A DNA stretch of 5,517 bases from a bacterium (GTDB lineage Bacteria; Babelota; Babeliae; Babelales; Babelaceae): positions 1 to 5,517 of the forward strand of contig JAJZMR010000009.1 in assembly GCA_021847535.1 (NCBI GenBank), in the 5' to 3' direction. Within the stretch, counting starts at the first letter, position 1, and every line of letters begins with the position of its first letter. A model generated the notes under the pieces. It saw nothing but the letters and a program-made list of their open reading frames with translations, did no database searches and was not told the DNA's origin. The position numbers and the translations under genes were made by a program. Below, one piece after another: positions 1 to 5,517 of the stretch.

Positions 1-2
1 AG

Positions 3-131
3 CACCCAATTTTGTTGCACGCTCTTATAAAAAATGGGGAAAAAACAAAAGCAAATGGCGATCGAGAGATCAGCTATACATGGCGATTGGAAGGCAAGCT
101 TTGCAATGTTACTTGTTCTTTAAAAAAATAA
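3..131 (+). CDS. 3' end of an unidentified gene (partial, C-terminal 42 residues)
   Basis: An open frame enters from the left edge and stops at TAA 129-131. The visible tail is hydrophilic and mixed in composition (for example NGEKTKANGDREISYTWRLE, then a GKLCNV stretch and a terminal SLKK), which looks like a genuine protein C-terminus. A second frame (2-136, ending TGA) is also open, but it gives a less protein-like peptide rich in W, K, R and Y. I therefore prefer the frame starting at base 3. No domain can be recognised from 42 residues, so no function is proposed. No hairpin terminator is visible after the stop. Confidence 0.45.
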   Translation, partial: HPILLHALIKNGEKTKANGDREISYTWRLEGKLCNVTCSLKK

Positions 132-167
132 TGTGAACAGTATTTGAAAATAAAAGATTATACCATA

Positions 168-196
168 TTACCCATGCTTGTTGCTAAACTGATAAT
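168..196 (+). promoter_or_regulatory. candidate promoter of the alpha/beta-hydrolase gene
   Basis: A -10-like GATAAT (191-196) lies 33 nt before ATG 230, the same spacing as the better -10 elements elsewhere in this window. The -35-like TTACCC (168-173) is weak and lies 17 nt upstream. A TATACC at 159-164 is an alternative but has no properly spaced -35. This rests on motif inspection only. Confidence 0.3.
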
Positions 197-229
197 CATA
201 AGAGGATATTTGATCGGGATGGACTGGTG

Positions 230-1138
230 ATGATCTATAAAAAATCGTTTTATAAAAACTTGTTTTTATTCGTACTAACTGCCGCATTGATAGCGAGCAT
301 GGTAAGCATTTGGTATCTGGAAGAAACATTGAGTACTCGCATAATTTACCATAAAATGGAAAACATTTTAGAACAGCGTGACGAGTTGATAAAAAAACAT
401 GCGGCAGTCCCGTTGGCCATCAAAACAGATGATGGGTTTATGATTTCTACGCTATTGATTCAACGGCCCGGGGCTCGCCGTATATTTGTTGTCTGTCACG
501 GATTTAAACATACAAAAGAACATATGGGGCATCTTGCCACCTTGTTCCCCCATGATACTCTTATTTTCTTAGATCTAAGAGGCCAGGGAGAAAGCTCTGG
601 AGATAAAGTTTCATTGGGCCTGAACGAGCATAACGATATTTTGGCGGTAATAGATTACGTGAAAAAAAGTATCTCTGTTGAGGTCCCAGTTATAGGAATT
701 GGCGTTTCGCAAGGTGGCGCTGCTTTATTGCGCGCTGCTGCTTATGGGGCCCGATTTGATGCGGTGATCTCAGATTCAGCGCCGAGTGACTTTAAGTACA
801 CCATTGCCTGCGTTTTGCAAAAATTTAATAAAATTCCTTATCCATTAGGGTTTGCTGCTTTGAGCCTCTATGAATGGCTTATGCATGCGTCCTTTACGGT
901 GAGTGATTATACCAATTACGCGCATCGGGTAAAATGCCCGGTGCTTTTGATGCATGATGTACATGATCACTTAATTGACTATTGCCATGCGCAGAAGCTT
1001 TTTCAGGCGATCAGCTCATCTTGCAAAGAGTTGTGGACAGTTCAAAACACGCGCCATGGAAAAATTTCTTTTCAGATTCCTGAAGAGTACAAGCAGCACA
1101 TTGAAAGCTTTTTGAGCCGATGCTTGCATAAACCATAA
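230..1138 (+). CDS. membrane-anchored alpha/beta-hydrolase (serine hydrolase, S33/Hydrolase_4-like)
   Basis: This is a 302-residue predicted serine hydrolase (esterase, lipase or peptidase type; substrate unknown). Residues 1-8 are basic, and residues 9-29 form one hydrophobic helix (FLFVLTAALIASMVSIW). No cleavage site is obvious, so it is probably a signal anchor with the catalytic domain outside the cytoplasm. The alpha/beta-hydrolase signatures occur in order: the oxyanion-hole HGF (90-92), the DLRGQGESSG loop (115-124), the nucleophile elbow GVSQGG with Ser160, the acid Asp246 in HDVHDHLID, and the catalytic His276 in TRHGK. The triad is complete, so the enzyme should be active. The start is uncertain: ATG 230 and GTG 227 are adjacent and in frame. 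The nearest SD-like GGA (221-223) suits ATG 230, while the better AGAGGA (201-206) is too far away. It stands alone, 66 bp before the HIT gene, which has its own promoter. General fold resemblance is to YqkD/YfhR-type hydrolases. Confidence 0.88.
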   Translation: MIYKKSFYKNLFLFVLTAALIASMVSIWYLEETLSTRIIYHKMENILEQRDELIKKHAAVPLAIKTDDGFMISTLLIQRPGARRIFVVCHGFKHTKEHMGHLATLFPHDTLIFLDLRGQGESSGDKVSLGLNEHNDILAVIDYVKKSISVEVPVIGIGVSQGGAALLRAAAYGARFDAVISDSAPSDFKYTIACVLQKFNKIPYPLGFAALSLYEWLMHASFTVSDYTNYAHRVKCPVLLMHDVHDHLIDYCHAQKLFQAISSSCKELWTVQNTRHGKISFQIPEEYKQHIESFLSRCLHKP

Positions 1139-1140
1139 AT

Positions 1141-1168
1141 TTGCAAAATTACTGTATGAATTTACACT
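1141..1168 (+). promoter_or_regulatory. candidate sigma70-type promoter for the HIT gene
   Basis: TTGCAA (1141-1146) and TACACT (1163-1168) are separated by 16 nt, matching a housekeeping promoter layout. The -10 hexamer ends 36 nt before ATG 1205 and is followed by AA, as in the other TA(C/T)ACTAA elements here. It sits in the 66-bp gap after the hydrolase stop. Confidence 0.5.
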
Positions 1169-1195
1169 AAATTTTATTTAGATAAAAAGAGTATC

Positions 1196-1200
1196 GGAGA
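1196..1200 (+). promoter_or_regulatory. Shine-Dalgarno GGAGA of the HIT gene
   Basis: GGAG (1196-1199) lies 5 nt before ATG 1205. This fixes the start and shows that the organism uses classical anti-SD pairing. Confidence 0.7.
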
Positions 1201-1204
1201 ATAT

Positions 1205-1540
1205 ATGCAAGACTGTGTTTTTTGTAAAATTTTGCGTGGCGAATTAGCATCTGAAGTTATTGCTGAAACTGATGATATTATCGTCATAAAGGATATTAAC
1301 CCCAAAGCCCCAATACATTTTTTGATTATTCCGCGTAAGCACATGAACGATATTCAAAGTATGGCGCATGTTGATTTTTTTTATGGATCAAAGATATTTG
1401 CAATGGCATATCACCTTTCAAAAACAATACCCAATGCTCAGGATTTTAAACTCCATGTAAACAGTGGTAAAACAGCTGGTCAGATTGTTATGCATCTTCA
1501 TGTACATTTTATTGCAGGAAAGTTAGAAGGTGCGCTTTAA
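1205..1540 (+). CDS. HIT family protein (Hint-type purine nucleoside phosphoramidase)
   Basis: This is a 111-residue cytosolic protein of the histidine-triad superfamily, Hint branch. Such proteins hydrolyse nucleoside 5'-phosphoramidates and aminoacyl-adenylates, releasing AMP. Cys4-x2-Cys7 (DCVFCKI) begins the protein, as in zinc-binding HIT proteins. With His46 (PRKH) and His97 these residues would form the zinc site. The INPKAPIHFLIIPRKH segment (31-46) is the characteristic central strand pair. The loop NSGKTAGQ (86-93) precedes the catalytic triad HLHVHFI, whose three histidines are 97, 99 and 101. The C-terminus is short (AGKLEGAL), a little shorter than E. coli HinT, but the whole catalytic core is present. 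The start is set by GGAG 5 nt upstream. The gene converges on the DUF2608 gene, and their stop codons overlap. lysS lies about 0.75 kb downstream, which is of interest because LysRS produces a known Hint substrate. Confidence 0.93.
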   Translation: MQDCVFCKILRGELASEVIAETDDIIVIKDINPKAPIHFLIIPRKHMNDIQSMAHVDFFYGSKIFAMAYHLSKTIPNAQDFKLHVNSGKTAGQIVMHLHVHFIAGKLEGAL

Positions 1541-2235
1541 TGCTTGTTCATGCTATGAAAAAAACTTTTCACCTTTGCTTCAAGGTACTTATAATGGAGG
1601 CCGATAAAAGTAATTCCGCGAGTTGCGCAGACATGATCTATTAATTCAAGGTAGGATATTTTATCATCGATCATAACAATTGTATGTGGCAGGAGCCCCC
1701 ATTCCTCTAAAACAGTAAAAAGAGTTATACCGTTTTTGTTGCCCTGACAGAATATTATTCCTTCGTAAAGAAGGACGGGATATTTATTGTCGATCATAAA
1801 GCCTTGATTCTTATAGAGCTTGGTAAAAATAAGGCCTTTGCTTTGTATCGTTTCTATAGTGCACGGGGCAAGGACGAGCGATCGCATCGTAAATCCAAAG
1901 ATCCAAGGGGTTATTTTTTTGATCTCTTCAAAAATTTCTGCCAGTCTCGGCTCAACCAGTCGCATAGGGCAGGCAAGTACCGTTGAACAGTAATGATTCA
2001 CGGCATCTACCGGTGCATAAGTTTTAAGCAAGTGAGTAAACCACTGATCACTTCCCCTTTGGTCTAGGTTGTCAGGCTCAAGAATGGTATTATCTATGTC
2101 GACAAGCACGAGTGCGTTGGGGGGTAGATGATTAAATATCTCATCAAAAAAATTAATTTCTATTATTTCGGGTATTATTAATACAGGTATGAAAAAAAAT
2201 AAAAATAATAGTTTTTTGGCGAATGAAATATTCAT
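1537..2235 (-). CDS. exported HAD-like protein, DUF2608 family
   Basis: This is a 232-residue protein with a basic start and a strongly hydrophobic segment (residues 9-25, LLFLFFFIPVLIIPEII). It should be a signal peptide or anchor, so the protein probably acts in the periplasm or beyond. The rest is a haloacid dehalogenase fold with all four motifs. Motif I is VDIDNTIL (Asp46, Asp48, Thr50). Motif II is FTMR (Thr116). Motif III is the lysine in GNKNG (Lys167). Motif IV is MIDDK (Asp190, Asp191). RGSDQWF (60-66) and the C-terminal ITFIGLHYKY (208-217) are typical of DUF2608, a family I recall from Legionella, Chlamydiae and Dependentiae. The residues suggest an active phosphatase-type enzyme, but the substrate is not known. 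It is transcribed divergently from lysS and converges on the HIT gene. A weak GAAAG lies about 9 nt before its ATG. The extreme length of the hydrophobic start leaves open whether it is cleaved. Confidence 0.85.
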   Translation of the reverse strand: MNISFAKKLLFLFFFIPVLIIPEIIEINFFDEIFNHLPPNALVLVDIDNTILEPDNLDQRGSDQWFTHLLKTYAPVDAVNHYCSTVLACPMRLVEPRLAEIFEEIKKITPWIFGFTMRSLVLAPCTIETIQSKGLIFTKLYKNQGFMIDNKYPVLLYEGIIFCQGNKNGITLFTVLEEWGLLPHTIVMIDDKISYLELIDHVCATRGITFIGLHYKYLEAKVKSFFHSMNKH

Positions 2236-2292
2236 GATAAACTTTCTTGTAAAGAACTTTTATTAAACTTGAGAAAGCGATGGCATTTTAGT

Positions 2293-3807
2293 ATGGATTC
2301 TTCAAAGAAGCAAGAAAAATTGTTGGGCAATAATCTAAACGTAGCGCGTGAAACAGCTCATACAGAATATGAAAATCGCGTAGAAAAGGCGCGTGATCTT
2401 GAAAAAATGGGGGATAACCCTTGGGCGGCAATGACTGCTATTGATACTACCTGTCGGCAAGTGATCGATGATTTCGTTGAAGGTGCAGAAAAAAAATATA
2501 CACTCGCAGGCCGAATTTTAACCAAGCGTATGCAGGGCAAAGCTGGATTTGTCACCATACAGGACCGTACGGGTAAAATGCAATTATATTTACGTGAAGA
2601 TGTTATTGGCGCAGAATCATTTAAAAAATTTATAGATTTTATTGATAACGGCGATATTATCTGGTGTGCCGGGGACTCATTTAGAACTAAAAGTGGCGAA
2701 ATAACGATTAGAGTGACCGCTTGGTCCCTGTTGACCAAGTGCCTTCATCCGTTACCTGAAAAATTTCATGGGATAACTGATATAGAAACAAAATATCGTC
2801 AACGCTATCTTGACTTAATGACAAGTCCCGAAACAAGGGAGCGTTTTGTTAAAAGATCATCAATTATACGATCTATTCGATCGTATTTAGATGCGCATGA
2901 TTTCTGTGAAGTGGAAACCCCTATGCTTCATCCCATCCCGGGTGGTGCGGCTGCACGGCCTTTTATTACGCATCATAATGCGTTAGATACTGATTTTTAT
3001 TTGCGTATTGCGCCGGAACTGTACCTCAAACGATTAGTTGTGGGTGGAATTGAGCGTGTCTATGAAATTAATCGTAACTTCAGAAATGAGGGGGTATCAA
3101 CTCGACATAACCCGGAATTTACGATGATCGAATTTTATATGGCGCATCAAGAGTATCATTTTGTAATGAGTTTTGTTGAGCAGATGATTCGCGATCTAGC
3201 GCATCAAGTTTGTGGAAGCCTGCAGGTACCATACGGGGACTATGTATTAGATTTTGCAAAGCCTTTTGAAAGGTTGAGTGCGCATGATGCACTTATTCGC
3301 TATAGTACTTTGACGGCTACAGATATTGATGAGCAGGCTATAGATGCAACGCTTGTGGCACATGGGATTAAATTGGCAAATCCGCAGGCTCGTTATGGAC
3401 AGAAAATATTTGCCTTGTTTGAAGAAGTTGCAGAATCCAAGTTAATTAACCCGACCTATATTATAGATTTTCCCATCGAAACATCGCCTTTGGCAAAAAG
3501 AGACCCTGCGCGCCCACATTTAGCGGCACGGTTTGAGCTTTTTATTGCTGGCATGGAAATTTCAAATGGATTTAATGAGCTTAATGATCCATTTGATCAG
3601 GCTGAGCGATTTAAAGAGCAGGTTAAGGCTCATGAAGCTGGTGATGCCGAGGCTATGCATTATGATGCAGACTATATTACGGCACTTGAGTATGGGCTGC
3701 CGCCAACGGTTGGGTGCGGAATTGGCATCGACCGCCTGGTAATGCTTTTAACTAATACAACCTCAATTAAAGAAGTTATATTATTTCCCGCGCTTAAGCG
3801 AAAATAA
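2293..3807 (+). CDS. lysS: lysyl-tRNA synthetase, class II
   Basis: This cytosolic enzyme attaches lysine to tRNA-Lys through a lysyl-AMP intermediate. The product is 504 residues, almost the same as E. coli LysS (505). An N-terminal helical region (about 1-62, with EYENRVEKARDLEKMGDNPW) leads into the OB-fold anticodon-binding domain (about 68-145; AGRILTKRMQGKAGFVTIQD, then GKMQLYL). The class II core follows. Motif 1 is around FCEVETPMLHPIPGGAAARP (204-223), with FITHHNALD. Motif 2 lies at 254-282 (ERVYEINRNFRNEG, RHNPEFTMIEFY). Motif 3 starts with GCGIGIDRLVMLLTN (474-488) and ends near VILFPAL. MEISNGFNELND (421-432) is the conserved active-site stretch. All signature arginines and acidic residues are present and no frameshift is seen. 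I chose ATG 2293; an in-frame TTG at 2269 would add eight residues, and neither has a good SD. It is divergent from the DUF2608 gene with a very short shared gap, and no clear terminator follows. Confidence 0.97.
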   Translation: MDSSKKQEKLLGNNLNVARETAHTEYENRVEKARDLEKMGDNPWAAMTAIDTTCRQVIDDFVEGAEKKYTLAGRILTKRMQGKAGFVTIQDRTGKMQLYLREDVIGAESFKKFIDFIDNGDIIWCAGDSFRTKSGEITIRVTAWSLLTKCLHPLPEKFHGITDIETKYRQRYLDLMTSPETRERFVKRSSIIRSIRSYLDAHDFCEVETPMLHPIPGGAAARPFITHHNALDTDFYLRIAPELYLKRLVVGGIERVYEINRNFRNEGVSTRHNPEFTMIEFYMAHQEYHFVMSFVEQMIRDLAHQVCGSLQVPYGDYVLDFAKPFERLSAHDALIRYSTLTATDIDEQAIDATLVAHGIKLANPQARYGQKIFALFEEVAESKLINPTYIIDFPIETSPLAKRDPARPHLAARFELFIAGMEISNGFNELNDPFDQAERFKEQVKAHEAGDAEAMHYDADYITALEYGLPPTVGCGIGIDRLVMLLTNTTSIKEVILFPALKRK

Positions 3808-3827
3808 AACTATTGATTTTTTAAGCC

Positions 3828-3857
3828 TTGTTTAAAAACATATGATTTTTTTATACT
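3828..3857 (+). promoter_or_regulatory. candidate sigma70-type promoter for the helical exported protein
   Basis: TTGTTT (3828-3833) and TATACT (3852-3857) are spaced by 18 nt in the gap after lysS. TATACT differs from the consensus TATAAT at one position and ends 37 nt before ATG 3895. Its presence suggests the downstream gene is expressed independently of lysS. Confidence 0.5.
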
Positions 3858-3880
3858 AAAGGAAATTGTATGTTTTTATC

Positions 3881-3885
3881 AGGAG
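3881..3885 (+). promoter_or_regulatory. Shine-Dalgarno AGGAG deciding the start at 3895
   Basis: AGGAG lies 9 nt before ATG 3895. The in-frame TTG at 3886 directly abuts this site and cannot be the start it serves, so the ATG is preferred. Confidence 0.7.
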
Positions 3886-3894
3886 TTGATAGTA

Positions 3895-4863
3895 ATGAGT
3901 ATATCACATAAGAATCAAGGTCTTTTGATACTATTATTTTTATTAAGTAACGTAAATATCATTTCTCGGGAAGCAGTAAAAAGACCGGTAATTTCTGGAC
4001 CGCAGGTCGCGCAGCAGCAAGTTGATAGTAATGATCCTAAGATGGCGCTCCGTTTTTTGACTTCGGCGCATAATCTGAATTTTGGTAAAGAGTCGCTTAT
4101 CAAATCAGATCTGAATGAGATTGAGTATGTCCAATGGCTTAATGCACTTACAAGTTATCTTAAAGAAGTCGATGAAAATAGTCGGAATAGTATTGTGCAG
4201 CAAAGTAATGTATTGAAAAAAAGTATTAATTCTTTAGCAAAAATGTACCGTGAACCACAGCATAACTATATTCAAAACGTTGCATCAATTATTCAAAATA
4301 TTGATAATTCTATAGCTATACTTGAGGGCTTGAAACAAAAACAGCAAAATAAGATTATTTTAACGGCAAGCGAATATGTGATCCCTTCATTGGAAAAATT
4401 AAAAAAGGAAGCAAAGATATTTAAGAAAGAGATGGAGGCACGTATCAATTTTTATGATTCGGAAAATATATTTGTAAGTACTTTTTCTGATAAAACATTT
4501 CAAGACCGCAACAACGAGATCATTAAGTTGGTAAAAAATTTAAACAAAAAAAACGGGATAGAAGTAGAAGGTGTTTTAGTGCAGGCAAATGCGACGTTAC
4601 AAGCTAACTTACAACAATTGAAATCACAATTTAATTCTTGGTTCCAAAATGGAGTTATTCAGATCCCGCAACCACGACCAGATGGAGCTATTCAGAGCCT
4701 ACAAACAGTGCGTGCAACGGCACGAGAAATGCAGTCAAAGCTTGAAAAAATAGCGCCTCTGACGCAAAAAAATCTAAATGTAATTCGGATTCAGTTGCAA
4801 AATTTGTTTAAGAGAATAGAAAAAGATATAGATACACTTTTGATATTTATAAGAATGCAATAA
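3895..4863 (+). CDS. exported helix-rich protein of unknown function
   Basis: I do not recognise this 322-residue protein. It opens with a short polar stretch and a hydrophobic segment (about 9-24, GLLILLFLLSNVNIIS) that fits a Sec signal peptide. There is no cysteine for lipid attachment, and in fact no cysteine in the whole protein. The mature part is rich in Gln, Asn, Lys and Ile and looks almost wholly alpha-helical. Probable amphipathic or coiled-coil stretches lie at about 73-118, 124-152 (hydrophobic residues every three to four positions from IQNVASIIQNIDNSIAILEG), 158-187, 226-247 and 265-317. A proline-rich break, IPQPRPDG (257-264), separates the last two helical parts. No catalytic motif is seen. 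An extended periplasmic or surface protein, perhaps one binding partners through its coiled coils, is the most I would infer. It has its own promoter-like element, a good SD, and a strong terminator 25 bp after the stop, so it is probably monocistronic. Confidence 0.8.
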   Translation: MSISHKNQGLLILLFLLSNVNIISREAVKRPVISGPQVAQQQVDSNDPKMALRFLTSAHNLNFGKESLIKSDLNEIEYVQWLNALTSYLKEVDENSRNSIVQQSNVLKKSINSLAKMYREPQHNYIQNVASIIQNIDNSIAILEGLKQKQQNKIILTASEYVIPSLEKLKKEAKIFKKEMEARINFYDSENIFVSTFSDKTFQDRNNEIIKLVKNLNKKNGIEVEGVLVQANATLQANLQQLKSQFNSWFQNGVIQIPQPRPDGAIQSLQTVRATAREMQSKLEKIAPLTQKNLNVIRIQLQNLFKRIEKDIDTLLIFIRMQ

Positions 4864-4888
4864 AAAATTATTACAAAATGGTCTACTT

Positions 4889-4911
4889 AAAGGCCCGAAT
4901 GCGGGCCTTTT
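4889..4911 (+). terminator. rho-independent terminator after the helical exported protein
   Basis: A perfect 9-bp stem, AAAGGCCCG (4889-4897) with CGGGCCTTT (4902-4910), closes a four-base AATG loop and runs into TTTT. The G/C-rich stem stands out in AT-rich surroundings. The flanking A and T runs could also make it work in the opposite direction, although no converging gene is present. Confidence 0.9.
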
Positions 4912-4938
4912 GTGGGATGATCGGGATAGACACATATT

Positions 4939-5303
4939 ATGGCTGAAAAAATTATTCAGCTCCTGATAAAAAACTTAATAAGTGGTTACAGCTGGGTGGC
5001 CATTGTGATAATAATCCGCATATTAAAAACAGTGCTCTGCGTGAAGCGCGAGAGGAATCTGGAATAGAAAAATTTAAATTTCTTTTACCAGGAATTTTTG
5101 ATATTGATATTCATGCATTAACAAATAATTGTGCATATCATTACGATATACGCTTCTTGCTCCAGGCTGATACAAGTGATTTTATTATCACTGACGAATC
5201 CCACAATTTGGTTTGGGTTCCGTTTGAATCTATCCATCACCATTCCCACGAAGAATCGGTGAATCGTATGAACCGAAAATACAAAACTCTTTATTGTTCT
5301 TGA
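4939..5303 (+). pseudogene. broken Nudix hydrolase gene
   Basis: The frame from 4947 to TGA 5303 encodes 118 residues of unmistakable Nudix hydrolase, a family that cleaves nucleoside diphosphates linked to another moiety. KKLNKWLQLGGHCDNN leads into the Nudix helix REAREESGI, keeping the metal-binding glutamates Glu33, Glu36 and Glu37. After it come GIFDIDIH, HYDIRFLL, the LVWVPFESI strand and a final EESVNRMNRKY helix typical of the family's C-terminus. The Gx5E glutamate position holds Pro24. An in-frame TGA (4944-4946) blocks the frame just upstream, and no ATG, GTG or TTG lies between it and the Nudix box. ATG 4939 is in another frame, but a one-base change in the A6 tract at 4946-4951 would join it as MAEKNYSAPDKKLNKW. 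Even then the usual N-terminal beta strands (roughly 40 residues) would be missing. I infer a decayed, 5'-truncated gene, lying just after the terminator. It could still be expressed if slippage occurs at the A tract. Confidence 0.75.
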
Positions 5304-5315
5304 AAAAATAATAAT

Positions 5316-5344
5316 TTTTTAAATATACCGCAATACGTTATACT
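5316..5344 (+). promoter_or_regulatory. candidate promoter for the membrane protein at 5377
   Basis: TATACT (5339-5344), followed by AA, ends 32 nt before ATG 5377 and repeats the element found before the gene at 3895. The -35 region is poor: TTTTTA (5316-5321) at 17-nt spacing is the best match. Confidence 0.45.
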
Positions 5345-5367
5345 AATGGCCATATTATTTAAAATTT

Positions 5368-5373
5368 AAGGAA
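5368..5373 (+). promoter_or_regulatory. Shine-Dalgarno AAGGAA of the membrane protein
   Basis: AAGG (5368-5371) lies 5 nt before ATG 5377 and supports that ATG as the start. Confidence 0.6.
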
Positions 5374-5376
5374 TAT

Positions 5377-5517
5377 ATGATTTTGTTTTTTATGGTGCTT
5401 TTGACAGGCGTGCTGACTCTTTTTTCTGTGGGAGTTATGAGTTTTATCTCTATGACAGCTCCTGTTGGTCCCTGGATAGATGTACCGCTCGTGCTGGTGG
5501 CAATGTTATTGGTTAGG
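5377..5517 (+). CDS. N-terminus of a membrane protein (partial, runs off the window)
   Basis: The frame is open from ATG 5377 to the last base, giving 47 residues. Residues 1-25 are a continuous hydrophobic stretch (MILFFMVLLTGVLTLFSVGV, then MSFIS). After a short polar turn, APVGPWID (28-35), a second hydrophobic segment (VPLVLVAMLLV) begins. This pattern indicates a multi-pass inner-membrane protein. No family can be assigned from so short a piece; a transporter is possible but unproven. The start is backed by AAGGAA and a -10-like TATACT upstream, so it should be transcribed separately from the broken Nudix gene. Confidence 0.65.
   Translation, partial: MILFFMVLLTGVLTLFSVGVMSFISMTAPVGPWIDVPLVLVAMLLVR

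Noticed and set aside
211..224. TGATCGGGATGGAC resembles TGATCGGGATAGAC at 4918-4931 (13 of 14 bases)
   Set aside because: The exact shared core is only 10 bases, which is expected by chance in 5.5 kb. The two sites are in unlike contexts.
1804..1986. Plus-strand open frame of 60 residues opposite the DUF2608 gene
   Set aside because: It overlaps a well-supported HAD-like gene and has no recognisable protein features.
2290..2295. Minus-strand CATACT followed by AA as a -10 for the DUF2608 gene
   Set aside because: It resembles the recurring element, but the only -35 candidates have 15-nt or worse spacing and the site overlaps the lysS start codon; support is too weak to call.
2358..2738. 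Minus-strand open frame of 126 residues opposite lysS
   Set aside because: It lies entirely within the conserved lysS coding region and shows no domain features or ribosome binding site; it is a shadow frame.
2866..2886. Perfect 8-bp inverted repeat (ATACGATC, 5-nt loop, GATCGTAT) inside lysS
   Set aside because: It encodes conserved-looking sequence with a repeated Ile-Arg-Ser pattern, lies well inside the gene, and lacks a T tract. Chance codon choice explains it.
3533..3742. Plus-strand 69-residue frame inside lysS
   Set aside because: It runs in a different frame through the motif 3 region of lysS, has a methionine- and leucine-heavy shadow composition, and has no SD.
3815..3851. Possible terminator after lysS
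   Set aside because: Only a weak A/T stem (TTTTTAA with TTAAAAA) is available, with no G/C clamp. It is not convincing as an intrinsic terminator.
5303..5320. A/T-only hairpin (AAAAAAT, AATA loop, ATTTTTT) after the broken Nudix gene
   Set aside because: It ends in six T residues but the stem has no G/C pairs, so it would be unstable. Such runs are common in AT-rich gaps.

Overview
The window is AT-rich bacterial DNA read with the standard code (TGA is used as a stop). It carries five complete genes, two partial genes at the edges and one broken gene. The likely source is a Gram-negative, host-associated bacterium with a compact genome. The best taxonomic hint is the secreted HAD-like protein of the DUF2608 type, a family I associate with Dependentiae (TM6), Legionellales and Chlamydiae. 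Dependentiae is my preferred guess. This is inference, because no rRNA or other strong marker is present.

Layout from left to right. The 3' tail of an unidentified + strand gene ends at 131. A spacer then leads to a membrane-anchored alpha/beta-hydrolase (230-1138). A HIT/Hint-type nucleotide hydrolase follows (1205-1540). It converges with a minus-strand exported DUF2608 HAD-like protein (1537-2235), and the two stop codons share one TTAA palindrome. Divergent from that gene is a full-length class II lysyl-tRNA synthetase, lysS (2293-3807). Next comes a cysteine-free, helix-rich exported protein of unknown function (3895-4863), closed by a strong intrinsic terminator (4889-4911). The following roughly 460 bases lack an intact gene but clearly encode most of a Nudix hydrolase without a usable in-frame start, so I call it a pseudogene. 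The window ends inside a hydrophobic membrane protein that starts at 5377.

Most genes look like single transcription units. Three starts (1205, 3895, 5377) are preceded at a near-constant distance by a -10-like TA(C/T)ACTAA element, which suggests a standard housekeeping promoter form in this genome. The HIT protein and lysyl-tRNA synthetase could be linked in function, since Hint proteins are known to hydrolyse lysyl-AMP made by LysRS. The hydrolase, the DUF2608 protein and the helical protein are all predicted to act outside the cytoplasm. I see no sign of a CRISPR array, mobile element, RNA gene or a clearly new multi-gene system; the region looks mostly ordinary.
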